Assembly (NCBI GenBank): GCA_033763895.1
Contig: JANRJQ010000013.1
Span: 1-62,416, forward strand
DNA length: 62,416 bases
Source of the DNA: Chloroherpetonaceae bacterium
Lineage (GTDB): Bacteria; Bacteroidota; Chlorobiia; Chlorobiales; Thermochlorobacteraceae
Direction: 5' to 3'
Shown here one piece after another: positions 16,987 to 24,756 of this stretch. The notes under the pieces were generated by a model. The model was not told the DNA's origin, did not search any database, and saw only the letters and a list, made by a program, of their open reading frames with translations. A program made the position numbers and the translations under genes. Position 1 is the stretch's first letter. Every line of letters starts with the position of its first letter.

Positions 16987-17200
16987 AGGCTTTTTGTTTG
17001 GCTAATCTCACGAGTTCTATTAGCGATATTTTGCCAGTCACATAGTCCCTTATGATTTCAATACCTTTTGGTGTCGGTTTAAAGCCTTCAAACATATTAC
17101 TCCCCAAGGCATTTGCAGTGTTTTCCAAGGTTTTCAAGTCCGAAAACTTAACTCCCATTATTGTCAGGTTACTTCTATCTATTTCTATCGTGTTGTACAT
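16979..17200 (-). CDS. VbhA-like Fic antitoxin
   Basis: A 73-residue protein upstream of and overlapping the Fic gene (ATGTCTAA). Residues 34-39 read SNMFEG, an exact (S/T)xxxE(G/N) inhibitory motif of class I Fic antitoxins, in which the Glu blocks the ATP gamma-phosphate site. The C-terminal helix pair (TPKGIEIIRDYVTGKISLIELVRLAKQ) matches the antitoxin_VbhA pattern of GxIsxxEl. The motif plus the gene order make this assignment firm even though the rest of the protein is divergent. Confidence 0.85.
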   Translation of the reverse strand: MYNTIEIDRSNLTIMGVKFSDLKTLENTANALGSNMFEGFKPTPKGIEIIRDYVTGKISLIELVRLAKQKAYV

Positions 17201-17283
17201 TTTTTATGTCTTAAATCCTTTCTAAGCTTACAAAATATTTAGGTCAAAAGCTTGACACTGCCGCATCAAAAATGCTTATATCC

Positions 17284-17340
17284 TTTCCCGGCTTTGCGTT
17301 CGAGAAGGTTGAAAACTTAAAGTATTCAATACTAACAGGT
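17284..17340 (-). repeat. Cassette-type palindromic repeat R4 (partial)
   Basis: On the minus strand CTCGAACGCAAAGCCGGGAAA matches the terminal block of R1 and R2 (CCGAACGCAAAnCnnGAAA), but the inner hairpin arms are poorly kept. It lies downstream of the broken lipoprotein gene at 17395-18249. Confidence 0.45.
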
Positions 17341-17394
17341 TGAAAAAAAAATAATACAATTATAAAGTTAAAACAAAATTAATGTTAATTACTT

Positions 17395-18249
17395 CTAATT
17401 TTTAGCATTTGAAATAATTAAGTTTAGTTCATTTTGTAGTGAATCAAATTGTTCATTGGTTTTGAAAAGGACATGAAATCTTTTTTGATATTTACTCCAA
17501 GCAATTTCACCAACATTATCATTTTCTGAAACAGCCGAATCTGCATTGATACTATTATAAATCTCACCGCTTTCTTTTAGCTGATCCAATTGCATATCGA
17601 TTTTTTTCATAATTACATAGACATAGTCATTTCTTGATACCAAAATAAAAAAATAGTCCGGAGGAAAGGGATCAATATCTTGCGTAAATCCTCCAATACA
17701 TCTATATATTTGATGATTACTATTTGAAGTGTCGATTTCAAAGAAATATATTTTTGCATTTGCATCAGATGCTAAAGCAGTAAATATAGCTTCCAACTGC
17801 TCTTCAAAAAGATTTCTAATAGAATTAATATTTTTCTCTTTAAAGTGACTATAAAATAAATTCTTGGAGGTTATAAAAATTTCTGAATTTTTATAATCTA
17901 TCACAAGACCATCAAGTTTTCCAAATCCCACTTCATTTATTAATGTTTCTAAATTTATTTTTCAGGATTTAATAATACTATCTTTAGTTGAGTTAATTAA
18001 TATATCTTTGAGAATTTGTTCTAAAGCTAATAATGAGGCATTGTTTAGCTTAACTATATTACTACCAAAACCAGATTTCTTATCAAGTTCGGCTTCAAAA
18101 TAATAAATGGAATTATCACGTTTTTTTATATATTCCAATTCAAGATTTTGCTCTGATTTTTCGATAAACTCTTGCTCAATTTTATTTTCACTTTTATTTG
18201 AACAAGCATTTATAATTATAATTAAAAGAAGAAATAAAATCTTTTTCAT
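17395..18249 (-). pseudogene. Lipoprotein gene split by one in-frame TGA
   Basis: Two adjacent pieces in the same reading frame: an N-terminal 95-residue lipoprotein (MKKILFLLLIIIINAC, lipidated Cys16) ending at a TGA at 17962-17964, and a continuation from 17961 to 17395. Reading across the stop gives KINLETLINEVGFGKLDGL and then the 178-residue second part, with no frame change; the whole is 284 codons plus stop. The second part taken alone would need a GTG start with no ribosome site and no signal. The simplest explanation is one nonsense change (TGG to TGA would do it) in a cassette gene. Sequencing error or UGA read-through are alternatives. The family is unknown. Confidence 0.75.
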
Positions 18250-18489
18250 ATTTTTTTATGCCTTATTCCGAAAAATTCCCTCAGTTGCAATCTTTTAGAG
18301 TTTTCTTTGTTATTTCTTTTTATTAATGAAATTTAATCATTGTAAGTTTTCCGCTTTAACCAGCTCATGTCATTCTTATTTGTCTTTCAGTATTGGAAAT
18401 TTGTATGAGATTAGTTGAAGGAACGAGGTTTTGAATTTAGAAAAGACGACGGATTTTTGAAAGAACTTTTTTTCTCTCCGCTTTTTCTA

Positions 18490-18900
18490 ATAATAGAACA
18501 CGGATAACGCTGATGAAACTGATTCGCACGGATCAACGTCACTAATCCATTTAATCTGTGTCATCTGTGTTCTATTTGAATATGGTGGATTAATAAGGTT
18601 CTGTGGCTTCGAAAGGCTCAACCACCTAATTTGTAAGCGTGCTGAAAATCGGAGATTTCTCGCTTTGCTCGAAATGACTTTAACCTTGTTACGGAGGTTT
18701 CGACACTTCGACAAACTCAGTGCGGCGCAGGCTCAACCCCCTCGTTTTGTGGTGTGCGGAGCTGCGGAGATTTCTCGCTTCGCTCGAAATGACATGCTTT
18801 TTTGCTTTGTTCCTTTCAGATTCCGGACAAGCCGGAATGACGGCGTAAAAGTGTTTGGCTCATGCACGGTGGTTTCGACAGGCTCAACCACCTTTTTGTT
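18490..18900. repeat. Dispersed repeat cluster A
   Basis: Contains several short repeat types also seen at 36540-37200 and 38700-39200: GGTTTCGACAGGCTCAACC forms, GAGATTTCTCGCTTCGCTCG forms (18656 and 18767), ATTCCGGACAAGCCGGAATG (18822), and a tract near 18500-18590 built on ATCTGTGTCATCTGTGTTCT. Each of the first three is an imperfect palindrome. Confidence 0.8.
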
Positions 18901-18916
18901 ATGACCAATACAAAAC

Positions 18917-18945
18917 AAAAAGCCGCAAGAAACTTGCGGCTTTTT
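18917..18945 (-). terminator. Bidirectional terminator after the dual-REC regulator
   Basis: Perfect 13-bp stem AAAAAGCCGCAAG / CTTGCGGCTTTTT with a 3-nt loop. On the minus strand it lies 30 bp after the stop codon of the response regulator and is followed by T-rich sequence. Confidence 0.9.
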
Positions 18946-18975
18946 GAATAGAACAGTTACTTTTTCAAGCGATGC

Positions 18976-19959
18976 TTAAAGTTCGCTGCGCAGATTGGTT
19001 TTCGAAAGCAAGGCTTGAGCGGCTCTTAGGCGTAAGCGTAGGGCGCTTTCTTCGATTTTTGGCGTAACCAAATCCGGTGCAATGGTTTCTGCCGCTTGAC
19101 GAACATTCTGCGTTGGCGTGGATTGATATGATTTGCTACGCTGTGCTGCATCCTTAATCGTTTGCTCAATGACATTATCTGCTGTAGGCTTTACCAAATA
19201 CTTGAAAACCCCGAGTTCATTGATGGAGCGTACGGCAAGCGTTGCATCTTTCACTTCGGTGAGGATAACTGTGATAACATTAGGATATTCTTGACGAATG
19301 GTATTAAGGAAGCTAATCCCATCGATATCACCAAAATTAACATTGCTGACTACTACTGAAATTGGCCTTTTTGCCAATTCTTTGAAGGCTTCATCAACCG
19401 AAGTGGCGCTTGTTACATCAAAACCTTTTGAAAATTTATCCGCCAAATTCTTAGCTTCATTCGGACCGTAATCAACAAAAAGCACAGAGCCGCTTTTCTC
19501 TTCAACTTCGATATGAACACTGCGTTGAACACCTAAAGGGACTCCACTCGATGGCTTCTGGGTTTCTTGATTTTGAAGCAAGGTAATTTTATCATAAATC
19601 TGAATGCCGAGCTTAACCAAATTGCATAGGTTATCCGCTTTCCAAGGCTTGTTGATATAACGGAATATTTCGCCGGCGTTGACAGAGCTGATAATAGCAT
19701 CCAAATCGGAGTAACCCGTAAGCAACATCCGAATGGTATTTGGGCTAATGGCTTTGATTTGGCGAAGCACTTCGTGGCCCAACATTCCGGGCATTCTTTG
19801 ATCGCTAATGACAACCTTTATCGGGTACTTTTTTGCAAGTTCAATTGCTTTTGCACCACCATCAGCGGTATGAACCGTGTAATCGTCCTCAAGCAAGCGT
19901 GAAAGTGAACTAAGTACCATTGGTTCGTCATCAACCAAAAGAATATGTGATTCTGGCAT
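18976..19959 (-). CDS. Dual receiver-domain response regulator (REC-REC)
   Basis: A 327-residue protein with two receiver domains. REC1 (residues 5-125) is complete: acidic pair in LLVDDEP, phosphoacceptor Asp53 in VVISDQRMPG, and Lys in YINKPW. REC2 (about 157-280) has VLFVDYGPNE at the start and keeps Lys in YLVKPT, but the phosphoacceptor position is Asn206 in VVVSNVNFG, so it probably cannot be phosphorylated. There is no DNA-binding or enzymatic output domain; the C-terminal 45 residues are low-complexity. It follows the histidine kinase gene by 110 bp, its likely partner. It may act as a phosphate shuttle or a protein-binding regulator. Confidence 0.9.
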   Translation of the reverse strand: MPESHILLVDDEPMVLSSLSRLLEDDYTVHTADGGAKAIELAKKYPIKVVISDQRMPGMLGHEVLRQIKAISPNTIRMLLTGYSDLDAIISSVNAGEIFRYINKPWKADNLCNLVKLGIQIYDKITLLQNQETQKPSSGVPLGVQRSVHIEVEEKSGSVLFVDYGPNEAKNLADKFSKGFDVTSATSVDEAFKELAKRPISVVVSNVNFGDIDGISFLNTIRQEYPNVITVILTEVKDATLAVRSINELGVFKYLVKPTADNVIEQTIKDAAQRSKSYQSTPTQNVRQAAETIAPDLVTPKIEESALRLRLRAAQALLSKTNLRSEL

Positions 19960-20069
19960 AGAAAAAAAGTTATCGATTAAAGAAATCCCATTAGGAGAAG
20001 TAGGCTATTTTAAATTGAGAACAAATCTCAAAAAGAAAAAGCAACTCAAAAATACAAACGGATTTCAAA

Positions 20070-22298
20070 TTACACATTAACGGGCTTTGCACCAACAGAA
20101 ACTTGTTTCTTAGGAAGTTGAATTGTAAAAACGGTTCCTTTACCCAATTCACTTTCAACAGAAATTGTCCCTTTATGTTGCTCAATAATTTTATAGACAA
20201 TTGAAAGACCAAGCCCGGTTCCTTGACCAATCGGTTTGGTCGTAAAGAAGGGCTCGAAAATTTTCTTCATATTTTCAGCCGGAATTCCTTTTCCGTTATC
20301 TGCAACTTTAATAACAGCCACTTCTCTGCCTTCTTCATCTCGGTCGAAATAAGTTTTAAGAGTAATCACTCCTTTTTCATCCACGGCTTGAGCGGCATTG
20401 GTCACAAGATTCAAAAACACCTGATTTAATCGGGCGGGAAATGCATCGATAATCATGTTATCGCTATATTGCTTAACAATTTCAACCTTATACTTAATGA
20501 CATTGTTCGCAATTTTGAGAGTCGATTCAAGACCTTGATTGAGATCGGTGGGTTTAAAGGCTGTTTCATCGAGCCGCGAAAAGTCTTTGAGTGACATGAC
20601 AAGCTCTTGAATACGATCAACCCCGACAAGGGATTCGCTCAAAATATTTTGTGACTTTGCCACCATTTTATCGGAGCGGGCACTCATTTCCATTACTTCC
20701 ATTAAGGTTGCTTCCAAATTTTGAAGTTCGCCTGTTGCGAGTTGATCTCGCATTGTGTTATAGCGATCAAGCAATTCAAAAATCTTTTGTTGTGTACGCT
20801 CAAGCACTTCAATATTATTACGCACAAACCCGAGCGGCGTATTGACTTCGTGTGCGATACCTGCCACCATTTGACCAAGGGAAGCCATTTTCTCGGATTG
20901 AATGAGCTGCGATTGTTGCTCTTGAATTTGCCGATTCGATTCCGCAAGTTGATTCGTCGATTCCGACAATTTTTTATAGCTCTCTTCAACCATCTGAATA
21001 GAATCTTCAAGCTGCTTTTTATTTTCTTCGAGCTGAACATTACGCTCCACAAGGGCTTGACCAATGACATTAAACGCTTCCCCGACTTGAGCCAATTCGT
21101 CTTCGGCTTCAAGTTCAACTTTTTCACGAGCACCGGCAACAAGCTTTTTCGAGATTTCTTCCAAGCTTTCCACCGTACGCATCACCGAGCGATAGAAACC
21201 CACAAGAAGATAAATTACCAAAAGCCACAAAATAGGAACGCCGACTTGCATCAAGGTTCTTTGAAACCGCAAAGCATTTATTCGAACCGTAATGAGATCG
21301 TCGAGTAAATTAAATTCAAGATCATAAAGGGTGTTAATTTTGGCAATCGCATCGCTCGCAGCCGCGTAATGACGATCGGGCATAAAGTTAGCAGTGCTAT
21401 CAAGATCAGTAGATTTAATAGCTGCTGTGGTGTTCAAGAATACTTCTATGGCATTGATGGCATCTTGATACTCACGGTCAACGCGGTCTTTCACCTTCGG
21501 TGCATTTTTATTGATGTTTTCGAAGACATAAGCCTTTGCCATACCCGCCTTCATTTCCTCCGTAAGCGATCGAATAACCCCGGGCAAAACGAAAATAAGC
21601 TGAGCCCGTTTTTCAGCAGTTAATTCGTCGCCTAAAGCGATATCGATGCCAAGATCGCGTGCTGAGGCAATGTTTTTTAGAATGGCCGGAAGTTTAAGAA
21701 GTGTGGCATCCATAATGTAGTAGGAGTCAATGTCAGGGTCAAGAATAAGGTTTGAGACGTCGCCGACATAAGAAATAAGCTCCAAAGTTTTTTCAACCAT
21801 TCGGGTATGCTCTTCATAGCTCTGATCTTTGTAGGAAGAAGTTGCCATTTTATTGACGGCCTTCCAACGCACTTTCAGTTGCTTCCATCGATCGCCAATT
21901 GCCAAATCTTCATTATAAATAAGGTCGATGGAATCCAAAACAGCTATCTCACGATCGATAGATTTTTGAAACTCATTAACCTTTTGGCGCGACTCCGTGC
22001 GGCCGCTTAAAAGAAGGTGCATGTGGGTTCGATGCTCCTGAACATAAACAAGAATATTCTTTAACGGGCGATTATAAATGTCCCCATAAATTTCTTTTTG
22101 ACCGAAATCGATACTTTCGTTTCTGACCGAGGTGAGCAGCAAAATCATTATCAAGCTGGGTACATCCAGAAGAATACTGATAATGATAAACTTAGCGGGA
22201 TATTTAAGCCTATTCATCAAATTGACGGCCGGAGCGAAGATTCCCTTTTCAGTTTTCTTTACAGAGGAAGCAGTAAGATCAATTTCCTTTTCAGCCAT
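20070..22298 (-). CDS. Membrane sensor histidine kinase with HAMP domain
   Basis: A 742-residue kinase. A membrane segment near residues 38-57 (FIIISILLDVPSLIMILLLT) and a second near 365-385 (ILWLLVIYLLVGFY) bracket a periplasmic helical sensor region. A HAMP domain follows (about 385-440), then a Gln/Glu-rich coiled coil (440-470). The H box reads GIAHEVNTPLGFV (near 480), the N box FLNLVTNAAQAV, and the G boxes VADNGKGIP, FFTTKPIGQGTGLGLSI and GKGTVFTIQLP; all ATP-binding motifs are intact. It probably phosphorylates the REC-REC protein encoded next. A terminator separates it from the porin gene upstream. Confidence 0.95.
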   Translation of the reverse strand: MAEKEIDLTASSVKKTEKGIFAPAVNLMNRLKYPAKFIIISILLDVPSLIMILLLTSVRNESIDFGQKEIYGDIYNRPLKNILVYVQEHRTHMHLLLSGRTESRQKVNEFQKSIDREIAVLDSIDLIYNEDLAIGDRWKQLKVRWKAVNKMATSSYKDQSYEEHTRMVEKTLELISYVGDVSNLILDPDIDSYYIMDATLLKLPAILKNIASARDLGIDIALGDELTAEKRAQLIFVLPGVIRSLTEEMKAGMAKAYVFENINKNAPKVKDRVDREYQDAINAIEVFLNTTAAIKSTDLDSTANFMPDRHYAAASDAIAKINTLYDLEFNLLDDLITVRINALRFQRTLMQVGVPILWLLVIYLLVGFYRSVMRTVESLEEISKKLVAGAREKVELEAEDELAQVGEAFNVIGQALVERNVQLEENKKQLEDSIQMVEESYKKLSESTNQLAESNRQIQEQQSQLIQSEKMASLGQMVAGIAHEVNTPLGFVRNNIEVLERTQQKIFELLDRYNTMRDQLATGELQNLEATLMEVMEMSARSDKMVAKSQNILSESLVGVDRIQELVMSLKDFSRLDETAFKPTDLNQGLESTLKIANNVIKYKVEIVKQYSDNMIIDAFPARLNQVFLNLVTNAAQAVDEKGVITLKTYFDRDEEGREVAVIKVADNGKGIPAENMKKIFEPFFTTKPIGQGTGLGLSIVYKIIEQHKGTISVESELGKGTVFTIQLPKKQVSVGAKPVNV

Positions 22299-22326
22299 TG
22301 TCGATATAAGAATTTCGGTTAAACAA

Positions 22327-22355
22327 AAACGGGTGAGTAAAGCTCACCCGTTTGA
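22327..22355 (-). terminator. Terminator between porin and kinase genes
   Basis: Perfect 11-bp stem AAACGGGTGAG / CTCACCCGTTT with a 5-nt loop; on the minus strand it is followed by TTTGTTT. It lies just after the porin stop codon and before the kinase start, so the kinase needs its own promoter or partial read-through. Confidence 0.85.
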
Positions 22356-22369
22356 GGTGATACATAAAG

Positions 22370-23461
22370 TTAGAAAGAAACGCCTGTTGTTACAACAACT
22401 TCAAGTCTGGATTTTGAACTTGCGCCATTGAAGCGTTTTGCATCATCAAGCCCTTGTAAATAGCGGCCTTCAAGACGGATGAAACCATTTTCAGCGGGGC
22501 GAAGATCAAATCCACCGGTGAAACCTGCAAGTTGAAGATTGCCTGAGCCGAGAACATTCTTTTCATCGTTGAAATACTCAACGCGCCCCATCACTCTGAC
22601 AAGGTCGCTAAGGCCATAGCGTGCTTCTGCTAAGCCGGAGAGATAAGTGGCGGATTCGCCTGCCGTTGGTGTTTTGTTTTGCGTTGCAAAATCACCACCG
22701 ACATTAAACTCCAAGTTACCGCTTGTCACACTAAAATAAAGATTGTGATAAGTACGGAAGTTTGCGCCTGCATTGACTTCACCGATGACATTGTCATAAA
22801 CAACCTTAGCATTATCGCTCAGCTTATAAGTTAATTGAATTCCAAAAGCTTGTGCTCGCGGGCTTTCATTGCTGGGCTGATCACTTGCAAAGGTGCTAAA
22901 GCCGTTTAAAAGATTGAGTTGGCCGGTTAGTTTATTTGAGAATTCATAAGTAAAACGAACGCCTGCTTGACCGAAAGGCTCATAGAGTGTGGTTGTGGCA
23001 AGGGTGCTTAAAAAATTATCTTTCGGGAAAAAGCCTTCTGTTCCAACATGTGTTAGGAAGAAACCGGCATCAACCCAAAAGCCTTGTCCGAGACGAAATC
23101 CAGCATACGCTTCTTGAATATTGCCGCGATTCAATAAAGCGTCGGTGCTAATACCGCTCCAACCACGAACGACATCGCCATATTGGATGGTGGCTTTGGC
23201 ACGAACTTTATCGGCTGCATACTCAAATGAAAGCATTGCAATATCTAAACCGAATTCTTCTCGGTTTGGTGCGATGAAGGAAAATTGACGAGGGTTGGCG
23301 CCTTTATCGTTATCCCAAGCATAATACGCCCCAACATAGCCACTCCACTTAATGGTTGGCTCAGCGGCCTTTGGTGCATCTTGACCGGAAACTGAAAAAT
23401 TGGCGAGTAAAAGGGCAAGGGCAATGAGAAAGGTTCTTTGTAAAACCGTAAAAGTTTTCAT
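22370..23461 (-). CDS. Outer-membrane beta-barrel porin (OmpL-like, BBP2)
   Basis: A 363-residue outer-membrane protein. The signal peptide is MKTFTVLQRTFLIALALLLANFSVSG. The mature part starts IKWSGYVGAYYAWDNDKG and alternates aromatic and polar residues in strands (YGDVVRGWSG, VDAGFFLTHVG, LTGQLNLLNG), closing with a terminal Phe (VVVTTGVSF) as required for barrel insertion. The GYVGAYYAWD opening and the GF(F)..HVG segment are typical of the putative beta-barrel porin-2 family. Substrate is unknown. Confidence 0.85.
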   Translation of the reverse strand: MKTFTVLQRTFLIALALLLANFSVSGQDAPKAAEPTIKWSGYVGAYYAWDNDKGANPRQFSFIAPNREEFGLDIAMLSFEYAADKVRAKATIQYGDVVRGWSGISTDALLNRGNIQEAYAGFRLGQGFWVDAGFFLTHVGTEGFFPKDNFLSTLATTTLYEPFGQAGVRFTYEFSNKLTGQLNLLNGFSTFASDQPSNESPRAQAFGIQLTYKLSDNAKVVYDNVIGEVNAGANFRTYHNLYFSVTSGNLEFNVGGDFATQNKTPTAGESATYLSGLAEARYGLSDLVRVMGRVEYFNDEKNVLGSGNLQLAGFTGGFDLRPAENGFIRLEGRYLQGLDDAKRFNGASSKSRLEVVVTTGVSF

Positions 23462-23682
23462 GATAACTGTTGTTTGAATTAAAAAAAACTTGCCAAACTA
23501 TGTTAGACAAGCGATTGTGTGTGCTTATGTAGAAAAGTGATGCAGATTCAAATTTAATCAAACTTTTATATCAATTACAATTTACCATAAGCCTTTAAAT
23601 GAAGGTACTTTCATTTACTGCATGCTTTCATTTTCATTTTGAAAGAAATTTGAAATAAATAATCCCCTTTTCTCCCTAAATT

Positions 23683-23749
23683 GAAAATCATTTTGTAATT
23701 GAATCGATAGCAACAGTGATCTTGATTTCTGAGTTACAAAATGATTTTC
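23683..23749 (+). promoter_or_regulatory. Large inverted repeat upstream of dapA
   Basis: GAAAATCATTTTGTAA (23683-23698) and TTACAAAATGATTTTC (23734-23749) are exact reverse complements separated by 35 bp; flanking pairs extend it further. It could be two operator half-sites or a leader hairpin of the dapA-hisF transcript. Confidence 0.6.
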
Positions 23750-23754
23750 AGAAG

Positions 23755-23784
23755 TTTACCAATAGGAAGTTTACCGATAGGAAA
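23755..23784 (+). repeat. Tandem 15-bp repeat before dapA
   Basis: TTTACC(A/G)ATAGGAA(G/A) occurs twice head to tail with 13 of 15 identical positions, 30 bp before the dapA ATG. It may be an activator or repressor site. Confidence 0.7.
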
Positions 23785-23813
23785 TTTTGCACTAAATATT
23801 GATACAAAAGAAC

Positions 23814-24734
23814 ATGAATAACAACGGAACACACCGAGCGATTACAGGATCAATTGTTGCTTTGGTTACGCCATTTACACAAGAAGGAAAGCTTGATGAG
23901 GCGGCGCTTCGGCGTTTGGTGAATTTTCAGATTGAAGGGGGAACAGATATTATTATTCCTTGCGGAACGACGGGCGAATCGCCCTCGCTTGAAGCCGATG
24001 AACAGCGCAGGGTGATTGAAGTGGTTGTCAATGAAGCCAAAGGCCGTGTTCGCGTAATGGCCGGTGCCGGAAGCAACAGCACCCATCATGCGGTGGCCCT
24101 TTCGAAGGCGGCTGAAAAGGCCGGGGCGCAAGGCATTTTATCAGTTGGGCCGTATTACAACAAGCCAACGGCAGCAGGGTATATCAAGCATTTTTCTGAG
24201 GTGGCAGCGGCGGTTTCGCTTCCGATTATCGTCTATAATGTTCCGGGAAGAACGGGCGGAAATATTGCGGTCGATACGCTTCTCAAATTGGCAAACGAGG
24301 TACCGAATATTGTTTCAGTGAAAGAAGCTTCGGCCAATATGAATCAAATAATGGAGCTTTTGCGATCTCGCCCCGCTCATCTTTCAGTGCTGAGTGGCGA
24401 TGACCCACTCACGCTTGCTATGATGGCTTTGGGCGCAGATGGGGTGATTTCCGTAGCGGCCAATGAAATTCCTGCCGTTGTGAAATCATTGGTCACCGCG
24501 ATGCATCAAGGGAAATTGGATGAAGCCCGCGCGATTCACAACAAGTACTATGGTCTTTTCACGATGAATTTCTTGGAATCAAACCCGATTCCGGTAAAAT
24601 ATATCCTTTCTCGAATGGGCCTTTGCGAAGCCACTTATCGCGCCCCGATTGTCCCGGGCGAGCCTGCAACACTGCAGAAATTGGATGCGGAAATCGAAAA
24701 GCTTGGTCTTCTGAAACAGTTTGCGGCTGTTTAA
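23814..24734 (+). CDS. dapA: 4-hydroxy-tetrahydrodipicolinate synthase
   Basis: A 306-residue DapA counted from the ATG at 23814; a TTG 15 bp upstream is a less likely start. The enzyme condenses pyruvate and aspartate semialdehyde in lysine and diaminopimelate synthesis. The family motifs are all present: GTTGESPSL, the Tyr and Arg of YNVPGRTGG, the Schiff-base Lys in VSVKEAS (about residue 169), and GDD. It is the first of four closely spaced plus-strand genes (dapA, hisF, peptidase, ATP-grasp), with 22 bp to hisF. Confidence 0.96.
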   Translation: MNNNGTHRAITGSIVALVTPFTQEGKLDEAALRRLVNFQIEGGTDIIIPCGTTGESPSLEADEQRRVIEVVVNEAKGRVRVMAGAGSNSTHHAVALSKAAEKAGAQGILSVGPYYNKPTAAGYIKHFSEVAAAVSLPIIVYNVPGRTGGNIAVDTLLKLANEVPNIVSVKEASANMNQIMELLRSRPAHLSVLSGDDPLTLAMMALGADGVISVAANEIPAVVKSLVTAMHQGKLDEARAIHNKYYGLFTMNFLESNPIPVKYILSRMGLCEATYRAPIVPGEPATLQKLDAEIEKLGLLKQFAAV

Positions 24735-24756
24735 AGAGCACGTCAAAGGATAGCCG

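Larger units (their letters stand above)
18250..18975. other. Non-coding region with dispersed-repeat cluster A
   Basis: About 725 bp without a gene. The first 230 bp are AT-rich and featureless. From 18490 it is a mosaic of short palindromic repeats, ending with the terminator at 18917-18945. Frames that cross it have the low-complexity, repeat-derived look of chance frames and are not called. Confidence 0.7.
23462..23813. other. Divergent regulatory region porin / dapA
   Basis: About 350 bp between the divergent porin gene and dapA. It contains a 16-bp perfect inverted repeat (23683-23749) and two 15-bp tandem repeats (23755-23784), all in the last 130 bp before dapA. The first 200 bp are AT-rich and carry no clear element. 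Confidence 0.6.

Noticed and set aside
14824-17340. Reading R1-R4 as CRISPR repeats.
   Set aside because: They are 57-103 bp long, diverged from each other and separated by whole genes, not by short equal spacers.
18487-18918. Frames of 60-80 codons across repeat cluster A.
   Set aside because: Their amino-acid sequence is made of repeat DNA (for example KPxxx and SFRxxR runs) and they overlap on both strands.
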